Shown piece after piece: positions 1 through 6,385 of a stretch of 11,346 nucleotides of DNA (position 1 is its first letter; each line of letters begins with the position of its first letter). The DNA is from DTU078 sp033808535 (GTDB lineage Bacteria > Bacillota > Clostridia > Oscillospirales > CAG-272). The translations under genes and the position numbers were made by a program. The stretch lies in contig JAPXNL010000069.1 in NCBI GenBank assembly GCA_033808535.1, positions 1 to 11,346 on the forward strand, in the 5' to 3' direction. The notes beneath the pieces were generated by a model that had not been told where the DNA came from, made no database searches, and saw nothing but the letters and a program-made list of their open reading frames with translations.

Positions 1-1
1 C

Positions 2-508
2 CTTATATCAGACGAATCACCCGTTGGCTCGCTTTCGGATATAGGGATATCCACTACAAAGTTCTCGGACAGAGGTCAGCTGACGATAAACGAGAAAAAG
101 CTCAGAGAAGAACTTACGGCGAACCCTGATAAGGTGATACGCCTTTTCACACAGAAAAGCACGGTGGCTTATTCACTGTATGCTCCTGCCGAACAGCAGC
201 AAAAAAGATACAACGAGTCCGGCGTGCTCGAGCGTCTTTCGGATGCATTGAATACGAACCTCAACAAGGTCGGAAAGAAAGGCGCGCTGATCAGCCTTGT
301 CGGCAGCCCGACCGACTCGTTTACCGGCGAGACCGAGTACAGCAAACGGATAAAAGCACTCAAAGACAAAATCGCGGATATGAACGATAAGCTTGTCCGT
401 GAAGAGGACCGGTACTGGCGCCAGTTTACCGCCATGGAAAAGGCGCTGGCAAGACTATATGAGCAGAGCAACTGGATCGCAAGCATGATGGGTAACAACA
501 ATCGTTAG
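2..508 (+). CDS. fliD: Flagellar hook-associated protein 2 (filament cap), C-terminal part
   Basis: This is the last 168 residues of FliD, the cap protein at the tip of the flagellar filament that guides flagellin assembly. The frame is open from base 2, so the start lies outside the window. Near the left edge is a typical FliD C-terminal stretch in which a 'GISTTKFSDRGQLTINEKKL' segment leads to 'LREELTANPDKV' and 'LFTQ'. The last ~60 residues form a long charged helix ending in 'YEQSNWIASMM', which resembles the usual FliD ending (a coiled coil, then a short tail that sets filament length or allows secretion). The fliS gene follows after 23 bases, the common fliD-fliS order. The identification rests on family resemblance and on this context. 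Confidence 0.9.
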   Translation, partial: LISDESPVGSLSDIGISTTKFSDRGQLTINEKKLREELTANPDKVIRLFTQKSTVAYSLYAPAEQQQKRYNESGVLERLSDALNTNLNKVGKKGALISLVGSPTDSFTGETEYSKRIKALKDKIADMNDKLVREEDRYWRQFTAMEKALARLYEQSNWIASMMGNNNR

Positions 509-531
509 TGACTGTCCATGGAGAAACTGAA

Positions 532-912
532 ATGATTACACAATATCAGAAATACGTGCAGCAGTCTATCACCTCGCTTACAGCCGGGGAGCAGCTTATA
601 CTTCTGCTGGAGAAAGCCTGCATAAATATAAACCGCGCGATCGAATACATAGAGAAAAAAGATATAGCAAACGCGCACAACATGATTGTCAAGGCCGAAG
701 ATATATATTTTTATTTAATTGACAGCCTTGATATGAGTTATCCTATTACAAAAAATCTTTTTTCATTGTATAATTTTATGATAGACCAGCTTACACTCGC
801 AAACATAAAAAAAGACGCGGAAATCCTGCGCGGTATTCAGAATTTAGCCTATGAATTAAAAGACACATGGAAACAGGCTGAATACCTTGCGAGAACGGGT
901 AGCGCCAAATGA
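532..912 (+). CDS. fliS: Flagellin-specific export chaperone FliS
   Basis: A 126-residue all-helical protein, the usual FliS length. FliS binds the C-terminal helices of newly made flagellin in the cytoplasm and keeps it unpolymerised until export. The N-terminus 'MITQYQKYVQQSITSLTAGEQLILLLEKA' fits the family pattern, in which a Tyr-rich start is followed by a 'P/GxxLIxLLyegA' helix. The central 'INRAIEYIEKKDIANAHNMIVKAEDI' and the 'LFSLYNFMIDQL' segment are also typical. I chose the ATG at 532 because a GGAGA lies 8 bases upstream and the protein then begins like other FliS proteins. The in-frame GTG at 508 would add eight residues and has no good ribosome site. The stop overlaps the next start (ATGA), so translation is probably coupled. 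Confidence 0.9.
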   Translation: MITQYQKYVQQSITSLTAGEQLILLLEKACININRAIEYIEKKDIANAHNMIVKAEDIYFYLIDSLDMSYPITKNLFSLYNFMIDQLTLANIKKDAEILRGIQNLAYELKDTWKQAEYLARTGSAK

Positions 913-1391
913 ACATATCCGACATCGATGTACTGCAGGATTTGTGCGTAGAAATAGAACGCAAAAACGAACTGCTCAAACGCATTAACGCATCGTATAC
1001 AAATGCGCTCGCCTGTGTGGAAAGCGAGTCTTTCGACTTGCTGGCGGAGGAGCTTGACAATCAAAGCGCGATTTTTGCCGAATTATCAGAGATTGGCGCG
1101 CCCGGATACGAGAGCATTCGCAGCCAGGCGGCCCGGTATGTATCGCAATGCGGCAGCAGCGACCCGTTGTATACGATATTAAATAAAACAGCAGCCGCTG
1201 TTGACACCTATAACAGGCTGCTCAAAAACTGCAAAACTTTAAATGAAAAGCTCACATTTCTGGTAACAGAAAAAAAGACACAGTCTCAGCGGAATATCTC
1301 AGCTTTGAAAAACCGCAGGATGATAAACTCCGGATACAATGCGGAGTATACATCCGCAAAGGGTTCAATTGTAGACTGTGTCAGCGATTAG
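909..1391 (+). CDS. FlgN/FliT-like flagellar export chaperone (putative)
   Basis: A 160-residue, almost entirely helical protein with no membrane segment. Its start overlaps the fliS stop by four bases (ATGA). The second half has the look of FlgN/FliT-type chaperones: a long amphipathic helix 'YNRLLKNCKTLNEKLTFLVTEKK', then a short tail with 'GYNAEY' before the end. FlgN binds the hook-filament junction proteins FlgK and FlgL; FliT binds FliD. In both cases the chaperone keeps its client unfolded in the cytoplasm for the export apparatus. Its place right after fliD-fliS suggests a FliT-like role, but the sequence itself looks closer to FlgN. These families are poorly conserved, so the class is more secure than the name. 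It contains four cysteines (in 'DLCVE', 'LACVE', 'SQCGS' and 'KNCKT') plus one near the end. Confidence 0.6.
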   Translation: MNISDIDVLQDLCVEIERKNELLKRINASYTNALACVESESFDLLAEELDNQSAIFAELSEIGAPGYESIRSQAARYVSQCGSSDPLYTILNKTAAAVDTYNRLLKNCKTLNEKLTFLVTEKKTQSQRNISALKNRRMINSGYNAEYTSAKGSIVDCVSD

Positions 1392-1464
1392 CAGCGATTT
1401 AGGCTGAACTTTTTTGTAATTTGCACCCACAGGCAAATGCCTTATTATATATTGAGGTATATTC

Positions 1465-2304
1465 ATGGACATTACCAGCATTATCGGCATAATCGCAAGT
1501 TTTGGTTTCGTTTTCTACGGCTATACAATGGACGGCGGCAGCATAAGGGGACTTATGATGCTGAGCGCCGTAGTCATAACCCTTGGCGGAACTGTTGGAT
1601 CGGTTATACTATCTTTCAGTTTCGACAACCTGAAGTATTTCCCGCTGCTTGTGGCGGAAGCTTTTGCAAAGCCAAAATCGAAAATTAACGAAATTATAGA
1701 TCTTTTGATTTCGTTTTCGAAAACCGCAAAGCAAAGCGGACTGCTCAGCCTTGAAAAATCAATCAATGATGCAAATGCAAGGATCAAAGGCGGCGTGGAT
1801 CCTTTTTTGAAGAAAGGTGTTCTTATGGCCGTCGACGGTACAGATCCTGAGAAAATACAGGAGATACTGGGCAACGATATATACATATACGAGCAGAGAC
1901 GGCTGGCTAATATATCAATGTTCGATGTTGCCTCGCAGTTTGCTCCTGCGTTCGGCATGATCGGCACGATAGTCGGACTTATCCAGATGCTTTCAATGGG
2001 CATCGATGACCCCAATGTGCTTATGAAAGCGATCGGCGTCGCGTTTATTACAACTCTTTACGGAAGCCTTTTGTCCAACTGCTTCTTTTCGCCTGTTGCC
2101 ACAAAGCTTAAAGCAAGGCTTGCAAATTACAGGCTTGAAAAAGAAATGATTATAGACGCGGTGTGCGCGATCAGAAACGGCGTCAATCCAAAGATTTTAA
2201 GCGAGCAGCTTGATTCGTACAGAATAAGCCAAAAGGACAAAAAGAAAGCAGAAGTGCTTAGAATGGTGGGGGCTGAAAAAAACACCAGGAGCAGTTCCGG
2301 CTGA
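1465..2304 (+). CDS. motA: Flagellar motor stator protein MotA (PomA-like)
   Basis: A 279-residue inner-membrane protein forming the MotA5-MotB2 ion-channel stator that drives the flagellar rotor. Four membrane segments are visible: about residues 2-20, 30-52, 155-180 and 187-208. Between segments 2 and 3 lies a large cytoplasmic loop with charged helices (for example 'LEKSINDANARI' and 'YEQRRLANISMF') that would contact FliG. The family signature 'PAFGMIGTIVGLIQML' begins at Pro161, the conserved proline of segment 3, and 'AFITTLYGSLLSN' marks segment 4. The C-terminal tail is basic and probably cytoplasmic. GAGG at 1454-1457, 7 bases before the ATG, supports the start. motB follows after 44 bases with its own ribosome site. 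Ion specificity (H+ or Na+) cannot be settled from this subunit. Confidence 0.92.
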   Translation: MDITSIIGIIASFGFVFYGYTMDGGSIRGLMMLSAVVITLGGTVGSVILSFSFDNLKYFPLLVAEAFAKPKSKINEIIDLLISFSKTAKQSGLLSLEKSINDANARIKGGVDPFLKKGVLMAVDGTDPEKIQEILGNDIYIYEQRRLANISMFDVASQFAPAFGMIGTIVGLIQMLSMGIDDPNVLMKAIGVAFITTLYGSLLSNCFFSPVATKLKARLANYRLEKEMIIDAVCAIRNGVNPKILSEQLDSYRISQKDKKKAEVLRMVGAEKNTRSSSG

Positions 2305-2348
2305 GCGTAAGCTGTATTTAAATCCGGGAGGTTTGGCGGAGATTTAAA

Positions 2349-3158
2349 ATGAAGCGTGATAAATCGTCGGATTTCAATAATATTCCGCAGGGCTCGTGGC
2401 TGACTACATATGCCGACTTAATGAACAACCTGCTGGTCCTTTTTATCATGCTCTATATGATGAGTACGCTGGACCTTCAGAAGTTCAGGAACCTCACCAA
2501 TATAGCAAGCAACATTCTCGGGGGCAGCAAGCAACCGGAAGTCACGGAAATGGATCCGCACAATAACTCCTATGTAGACCCTGATTTAATCGTAACAGAA
2601 ACCGAAGCGCCGGAGACCGAACCGGAAAACACGCCGGAAACGGAAGCGGAAACCGAGCCGGAGGCGGTCGAAGAAGGCCTGATGCAAGACCTTGATGAAT
2701 TTGTCAACCGAATTGCCGAAATTATCAGGAAAAAGGGTTACGGTGACCAGATCGATGTCGAAAGGATAGACAACTTTGTTTATCTGAGGATAAGAGAAGG
2801 TGTTTTGTTCTATCCGGACCTTTCCGAGCTCCGGGAAGGCAGCTACGATATGCTGAGGCTTGTCGCCGATATAATAAGCGAGGCCTACAATGAAATATAT
2901 AAAATTGACGTTTGCGGGCACACCGCATGGGTCCCGATAGACGAGCTGGACACAAACTTCAATTCGTGGAGGCTTTCATCCGACCGTTCGCTGACGGTTA
3001 TAAGATTCTTTGTCAGCGAGTGTAAAATACCGAAAGATAAGATGGTCTTAACCGCTTATTCCAGCACAGATCCGTATACGGAAGGGAAAACGGAAGAAGA
3101 AAAGGCCATGAACAGGCGCGTGGAAATCCGTCTGTCACGCCTTATAGATCAACAATAA
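2349..3158 (+). CDS. motB: Flagellar motor stator protein MotB
   Basis: A 269-residue partner of MotA with one membrane helix and a peptidoglycan-binding OmpA-like domain. The N-terminal 'GSWLTTYADLMNNLLVLFIMLY' carries the essential ion-binding aspartate, Asp23, in the 'YADLM' motif. An acidic linker of Glu, Thr and Pro (about residues 81-109) follows, rich in ETE and EPE. The OmpA-like domain runs from about residue 115 to 269. It shows 'GHTAWVPI' from Gly190, an 'RLSSDRSLTVIRFF' helix and the closing 'NRRVEIRL', which is the wall-binding signature. The start has GGAG 7 bases upstream. Two things are unusual: an Asn replaces the Thr or Ser that normally follows 'ADLM', and the linker is strongly acidic. 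A hairpin 60 bases downstream ends the transcript. Confidence 0.92.
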   Translation: MKRDKSSDFNNIPQGSWLTTYADLMNNLLVLFIMLYMMSTLDLQKFRNLTNIASNILGGSKQPEVTEMDPHNNSYVDPDLIVTETEAPETEPENTPETEAETEPEAVEEGLMQDLDEFVNRIAEIIRKKGYGDQIDVERIDNFVYLRIREGVLFYPDLSELREGSYDMLRLVADIISEAYNEIYKIDVCGHTAWVPIDELDTNFNSWRLSSDRSLTVIRFFVSECKIPKDKMVLTAYSSTDPYTEGKTEEEKAMNRRVEIRLSRLIDQQ

Positions 3159-3216
3159 TCACGCGTTATGATGTAAGTTGCATGATACATTTTAAATTAT
3201 AACCGAATACAGCTAT

Positions 3217-3265
3217 AAAAACCGGGTCGCATTCACATTACTGTGTGATGCGACCCGGTCTTTGC
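3217..3265. terminator. Bidirectional intrinsic terminator between convergent operons
   Basis: A perfect 12-bp stem, ACCGGGTCGCAT (3221-3232) with ATGCGACCCGGT (3248-3259), encloses a 15-base loop. Read on the minus strand the stem is followed by TTTTATAG, a good U-tract that fits the minus-strand operon ending at 3331. Read on the plus strand the tail is CTTTG, which is weaker but would serve motB, whose stop is at 3158. Confidence 0.85.
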
Positions 3266-3330
3266 GCCGGTCTTTGAATCGGATAAATGCCGGTTTGCGG
3301 GGAAAGCAGGTAAATATTTTGCCAGCATGC

Positions 3331-3819
3331 TCAAAACAGCAAAACGCCGAGCAGCAGTATAGTGAATCGGTCTGCACCGCATTCGAGCATCATTATAATA
3401 AGCGCGGCAAGCAGCAGGTCGTCAATCCCCGCATTCTCAAGCAGATTTGCAAGGAAACTCTGCCCCTGAAATAAAGACCCATGACCGGACGAATAATTGT
3501 CTTTAACCGGATGTCTCTTGTTTCTCTGACCGGCAAACGGGCTATATCTCCTGTCATAAGCCAGCGGAAAACGAGGCATGCAGTCATTCAGCCCGTGCAG
3601 CTCGGGCGCAGGGAGCGGCAGCGGTACATTTTCGCGGTGCTCATCAGAGCGCCGTTTGGGCGGCGCCTGAGGCTGAGCCTCCCGGTTTATAGCCGGTTCG
3701 GCATCCTCCGGCACGGACTCGTTTTCGGACTGCTTGTCATCTGAGGTATTATTAAAAAGAGTTCCGCTGTAATCCGGCGGAGGTATCACCGGTCGGTGTG
3801 GCGAAGCATGTGAATTCAA
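3331..3819 (-). CDS. Uncharacterised proline-rich protein with C-terminal hydrophobic hairpin
   Basis: A 162-residue protein of unknown function, last in a three-gene minus-strand operon. It begins with a proline-rich segment containing 'PPPDYSGTLF'. A long, polar, probably disordered middle (about residues 25-115) is rich in Glu, Pro, Arg and Gln. The last ~35 residues hold two short hydrophobic stretches, 'DDLLLAALIIMML' and 'FTILLLGVLLF', separated by 'ECGADR'. This could be a hairpin in the membrane or an oligomerising tail. I recall similar proteins (a PPP-Y-G motif, a disordered centre, and two Leu-rich stretches with Asp/Glu between) as unnamed conserved genes in Clostridia, but cannot verify this here. 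The start is TTG, supported by GGGAGGTGA about 6 bases upstream; no ATG nearby has such a site. Confidence 0.7.
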   Translation of the reverse strand: MNSHASPHRPVIPPPDYSGTLFNNTSDDKQSENESVPEDAEPAINREAQPQAPPKRRSDEHRENVPLPLPAPELHGLNDCMPRFPLAYDRRYSPFAGQRNKRHPVKDNYSSGHGSLFQGQSFLANLLENAGIDDLLLAALIIMMLECGADRFTILLLGVLLF

Positions 3820-3825
3820 GAACGG

Positions 3826-3834
3826 TCACCTCCC
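3826..3834 (-). promoter_or_regulatory. Strong ribosome binding site deciding a TTG start
   Basis: On the minus strand this reads GGGAGGTGA, close to the full anti-16S complement. It sits about 6 bases before the TTG at 3819-3817, in the 17-base gap after the preceding gene. This is why the TTG, not a later ATG, was taken as the start of the proline-rich protein. Confidence 0.75.
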
Positions 3835-3836
3835 GT

Positions 3837-4220
3837 TCATTTAGAGATCTGGCCGAGCAGCTTGGAGAGCTCGTTGAGATCCGTAAATCGCAAAAGTTTC
3901 AGCAGTCTGATAATCATATCGGCCTTTTCGCGGCGTTCCTCGTTTAAGTACGGTTTCAGCGCGATAAGCAGTTTGATGCGGTTTTCTTCCTCTTCGTCGG
4001 ATTTGTGCTTATCTTTGTTATCGTGTTCCGAATACGTGTTATGACCGTCGGCTTTCTCGATCAGGTTGGCTGCGCTCACGGCTTTATCTCCCTCGGCGTC
4101 GTCATCGCCGGCGGATGCACCTTTCATTTCGCCGGCGAGCTTGATGATTTTCTGCATTGCTTCGGGATTAGAAATCACCTTGTTCAGCATGTTGGATAAA
4201 TCGGAATGGGATTCGCTCAT
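3837..4220 (-). CDS. Uncharacterised acidic-centre helical protein
   Basis: A 127-residue soluble protein of unknown function, the second gene of the minus-strand operon. The N-terminus is helical ('LSNMLNKVISNPEAMQKIIKLAGEM', about residues 8-32). The centre (about residues 35-80) is polar and charged, with Asp, Glu, Lys and His runs ('EHDNKDKHKSDEEEEN'), and is probably disordered. The C-terminus is a helical pair, 'IKLLIALKPYLNEERREKADMIIRLLKLL', followed by a short third helix. The start has AGGGGG about 10 bases upstream, and only 3 bases separate it from the stop of the gene before. I recall 'LLxALKPYLxxERRxKxDxxIxLL' as a conserved pattern in clostridial proteins of unknown role, from memory only. 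The tight spacing suggests its product works with its two neighbours. Confidence 0.72.
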   Translation of the reverse strand: MSESHSDLSNMLNKVISNPEAMQKIIKLAGEMKGASAGDDDAEGDKAVSAANLIEKADGHNTYSEHDNKDKHKSDEEEENRIKLLIALKPYLNEERREKADMIIRLLKLLRFTDLNELSKLLGQISK

Positions 4221-4223
4221 TTA

Positions 4224-4487
4224 TTACAGCCCCCTAATTTTCTTTATCAGCTCATTGAGTTTTGTCTCGTCAATCTCGCCTCCGGCTGTCAGCTTTTCCG
4301 CCGTGCGTTGCAGCTCTCTGTCGGACGCGTTTTGAATGCGACGCTTTATATAGCTCACATTTTCAAGCAGACGCCTTTTTTGCTTTTCGTCCGCACCGGC
4401 GGCTTCTGCCAGCATTATAATGGCATCGGCAAGCTGTTTTTCATCGAGCATTCTGAGTCTGGCAAGCAGTTCCGGATCTATATTCAT
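4224..4487 (-). CDS. Uncharacterised small helical protein
   Basis: An 87-residue charged protein, all helix by eye, with no membrane segment and no cysteine. It is the first gene of the minus-strand operon. 'MNIDPELLARLRMLDEKQLADAIIMLAEAAGADEKQKRRLLEN' suggests a compact helical domain in two or three helices, and a basic second half ends in 'LNELIKKIRGL'. The start is supported by GAGG (minus strand, 4496-4499) about 8 bases upstream and by a near-consensus promoter whose transcript would start about 28 bases before the ATG. No function is recognised. Coupling to the next gene is likely, since the gap is 3 bases. Confidence 0.72.
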   Translation of the reverse strand: MNIDPELLARLRMLDEKQLADAIIMLAEAAGADEKQKRRLLENVSYIKRRIQNASDRELQRTAEKLTAGGEIDETKLNELIKKIRGL

Positions 4488-4508
4488 TAAATTTACCTCG
4501 CTCTCGCT

Positions 4509-4536
4509 TGTATTTTGTAATATTATATGTTACAAT
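4509..4536 (+). promoter_or_regulatory. Sigma-A promoter of the phosphoesterase gene
   Basis: TTGTAT (4509-4514), 16 bases, TACAAT (4531-4536). Transcription would start near 4543, about 50 bases before the ATG at 4593. It overlaps the opposite-facing promoter, so RNA polymerase could probably not occupy both at once. Confidence 0.6.
4515..4535. promoter_or_regulatory. Imperfect palindrome over divergent promoters, possible operator
   Basis: TTGTAA (4515-4520) and TTACAA (4530-4535) are exact inverted repeats 9 bases apart, and part of the spacer is also symmetric. The site covers the -10 box of the minus-strand promoter and overlaps the plus-strand -10 box. A dimeric repressor bound here could block both. 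Some of the symmetry may arise from the two AT-rich promoter boxes themselves. Confidence 0.4.
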
Positions 4537-4550
4537 CGGGAAAGTGTCAG
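4522..4550 (-). promoter_or_regulatory. Sigma-A promoter of the minus-strand three-gene operon
   Basis: On the minus strand this reads CTGACA (4550-4545), 17 bases, then TATAAT (4527-4522): five of six and six of six matches to consensus at ideal spacing. The start of transcription would fall near 4515, giving a short leader of about 28 bases before the first gene at 4487. Confidence 0.8.
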
Positions 4551-4592
4551 CACGAGGTTAGTTTTCGGTCTAAATCAGGGTAAAAATCAAAA

Positions 4593-5102
4593 ATGAAGCT
4601 TGTTGCTTTTTCCGATTCGCACGGCAATGCGAGTTCAATGCGAAAAATAATCGCAATGCACGGCGATGCCGACGTATTTGTCCATCTCGGAGACGGCGTG
4701 CGCGAATTCAGAGCTATAACTGCGCGCCTAACGGGCAAGCGCATAATAACAGTCGCGGGCAACTGCGACGTTTTCATGCCGCAAAGCGAATATCCGCCCG
4801 CGGAAGCGGTCTGTGAGCTTGACGGATTTCTGTTCTTTTTCACGCACGGCCATAAATACGGGGTCAAATACGGCGACACGGCGCTCATCGCCCGCGCGCG
4901 TGAACTGGGCACCGATGCGGTTTTTTACGGGCACACGCACGTTTCTCACTGCGAATATATACCGCCGCGGGACGGCATAGACGAAAAACCGCTCTATATA
5001 GTCTGCCCGGGCAGCATATCGCAGCCGCGCGGCGGAAAGCCGTGTTATGCGATAGCCGAGACTTATCGCGGCAGACTCATCTGCCGTATTGCAGAAACCT
5101 GA
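4593..5102 (+). CDS. YfcE/MJ0936-type metallophosphoesterase
   Basis: A 169-residue cytoplasmic enzyme of the calcineurin-like superfamily that hydrolyses phosphodiesters or phosphomonoesters with two metal ions. All metal-binding motifs of the family are present: Asp8 and His10 in 'SDSHGN', Asp34 in 'HLGDG', Asn57 in 'GNCD', His85 and His87 in 'THGHKYG', and His114 and His116 in 'GHTH'. The C-terminal 'VCPGSISQPRGG' is also typical of YfcE-like proteins. Length matches the family (160-185 residues). The physiological substrate is not known for most members. The ribosome site is weak (GGG about 12 bases before the ATG), which suggests low expression. It has its own promoter at 4509-4536, and a hairpin follows the stop. 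Confidence 0.9.
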   Translation: MKLVAFSDSHGNASSMRKIIAMHGDADVFVHLGDGVREFRAITARLTGKRIITVAGNCDVFMPQSEYPPAEAVCELDGFLFFFTHGHKYGVKYGDTALIARARELGTDAVFYGHTHVSHCEYIPPRDGIDEKPLYIVCPGSISQPRGGKPCYAIAETYRGRLICRIAET

Positions 5103-5104
5103 CA

Positions 5105-5128
5105 GCGCACCGCAGAAGTGCGGTGCGT
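5105..5128 (+). terminator. Hairpin after the phosphoesterase gene
   Basis: GCGCACCGCA (5105-5114), loop GAAG, TGCGGTGCGT (5119-5128): nine Watson-Crick pairs plus one G-T. The tail ATATATC lacks a real T-run, so it may only partly terminate, or may act as an mRNA stabiliser between two co-transcribed genes. Confidence 0.5.
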
Positions 5129-5156
5129 ATATATCTAATCAGTCTAAATCCGCTCC

Positions 5157-5161
5157 GGAGG
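5157..5161 (+). promoter_or_regulatory. Ribosome binding site fixing the TTG start of the transporter
   Basis: GGAGG lies 6 bases before the TTG at 5168, in the same frame as the transporter. Reading the frame further upstream, to 5042, would overlap the phosphoesterase gene and add non-conserved, non-membrane sequence. Confidence 0.75.
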
Positions 5162-5167
5162 TTCAAA

Positions 5168-6385
5168 TTGGGCAAAAACCGTTACAGCTTAACTACAACA
5201 TCGTGTTTTGTGGGAATTTTCGTGCAGGCGATTGTAACAAACCTTACGGCAATACTGTTTATTCCGATAATGGAGCTGTATGCGCTCTCTTATGTCCATC
5301 TGGGCATCCTTGTAGGCATAAACTTTACCACCCAGGTTACAGCGGACCTGATTTTCAGCGGGCTTATCGACCGCATAGGTTTCAGGCGGCTTGTGCTGCC
5401 CTGCACTTTAATTGCTTTCGCCGGGCTTGTGATGATGGGAATAACGCCGTATGTATTCCCCGGCGCCGTTTATACGGGCATTATAATATCGACAGTGGTA
5501 TTCGCGTTCGCCAGCGGGCTGCTGGAGGTGCTGCTCTCGCCGATTGTCGACGCGATTCCAAACGAGCACAAAGGCCCCGCGATGAGCCTGATGCACTCGT
5601 TTTACGCATGGGGTCAGGCGGCGACGATAATCGTGACAACGCTGCTTTTGAAGCTCATGGGCGGAGCGCAGTGGAACCTGATCGCATTGATGTGGGCTGT
5701 CGTGCCGCTCACCGCTTTTGTGATGTTCAGCATGTCGCCGTTCCCGCCGAATAAGCCGGTTGAGGAAGGTAGCGTTAATCTCAGACGACAGATATTCTCG
5801 CCGGCATTTATCGCTGCGGTATTCGCGATTATGTTTGGCGGCGCGTCGGAGGTGGTTATGAACCAGTGGGCGAGCACATTCGCCGAACGCGCATTGCAGC
5901 TGCCAAAAGTGACGGGCGACCTGCTCGGCATGTGCGGGTTTGCCGTGATGCTCGGTATCGGGCGGGTACTGTACGGAATGTCGGGCCCGCGGTTTAACCT
6001 GCAGCGCGTGATGATATTCTCCACACTGTCATCTGTCGCGTGCTATATAATCGCCGCGCTTGCGCCGTGGCCCGCCGTATCGCTTATAGCCTGCGCACTT
6101 TGCGGACTTGCCACCAGCCTTCTCTGGCCGGGAACGCTTGTGCTTGCCAGCGAGCGGCTGCCGGGTGCGGGCGCATGGATGTTCGCGCTCCTTGCAGCGG
6201 CAGGCGATATCGGAGTGTCCGCCGGCTCTGCAATAACCGGTGTGGTCGTGGATGCAGCACGCCTTGTAGCAACCGACCCCAATGCAATACGCATAGGGCT
6301 TGGTTTCGCGGTGATATACCCGATCGGCGCGCTGATAGCTCATCTTGCCCTGCGCTCAAGCCGCGCGCCGGATATTGGCGCCTGA
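5168..6385 (+). CDS. MFS transporter, FucP-like
   Basis: A 405-residue inner-membrane transporter of the major facilitator superfamily, the normal length, with about 12 hydrophobic segments in two halves of six. The family's motif A is degenerate but visible between segments 2 and 3 as 'GLIDRIGFRR'. 'SLMHSFYAWGQAATIIVTTLLL' in segment 5 and 'FGGASEVVMNQWASTFAER' in segment 7 resemble the FucP-like (fucose/glucose:H+ symporter) branch, in which a His or Phe and an aromatic-Gly motif occur in segment 5. The substrate cannot be read from the sequence; sugar uptake is only the family's leaning, and drug or metabolite export remains possible. The start is TTG, chosen from the GGAGG 6 bases upstream. 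It follows the phosphoesterase by 65 bases without a clear promoter, so read-through past the hairpin at 5105 is likely. Confidence 0.85.
   Translation: MGKNRYSLTTTSCFVGIFVQAIVTNLTAILFIPIMELYALSYVHLGILVGINFTTQVTADLIFSGLIDRIGFRRLVLPCTLIAFAGLVMMGITPYVFPGAVYTGIIISTVVFAFASGLLEVLLSPIVDAIPNEHKGPAMSLMHSFYAWGQAATIIVTTLLLKLMGGAQWNLIALMWAVVPLTAFVMFSMSPFPPNKPVEEGSVNLRRQIFSPAFIAAVFAIMFGGASEVVMNQWASTFAERALQLPKVTGDLLGMCGFAVMLGIGRVLYGMSGPRFNLQRVMIFSTLSSVACYIIAALAPWPAVSLIACALCGLATSLLWPGTLVLASERLPGAGAWMFALLAAAGDIGVSAGSAITGVVVDAARLVATDPNAIRIGLGFAVIYPIGALIAHLALRSSRAPDIGA

Noticed and set aside
508..531. GTG start for FliS at 508
   Set aside because: The ATG at 532 has a ribosome site 8 bases upstream and gives the normal FliS N-terminus.
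1421..1448. Promoter TTGCAC-N16-TATTAT before motA
   Set aside because: Transcription would begin near 1455, inside the motA ribosome site, so it cannot give a normal motA message.
3262..3744. Plus-strand frames opposite the proline-rich gene
   Set aside because: They lack ribosome sites and lie downstream of the motB terminator; the minus-strand gene has a strong site and an operon context.
5042..5167. Upstream extension of the MFS transporter
   Set aside because: It would overlap the phosphoesterase gene, and a GGAGG sits 6 bases before the TTG at 5168.
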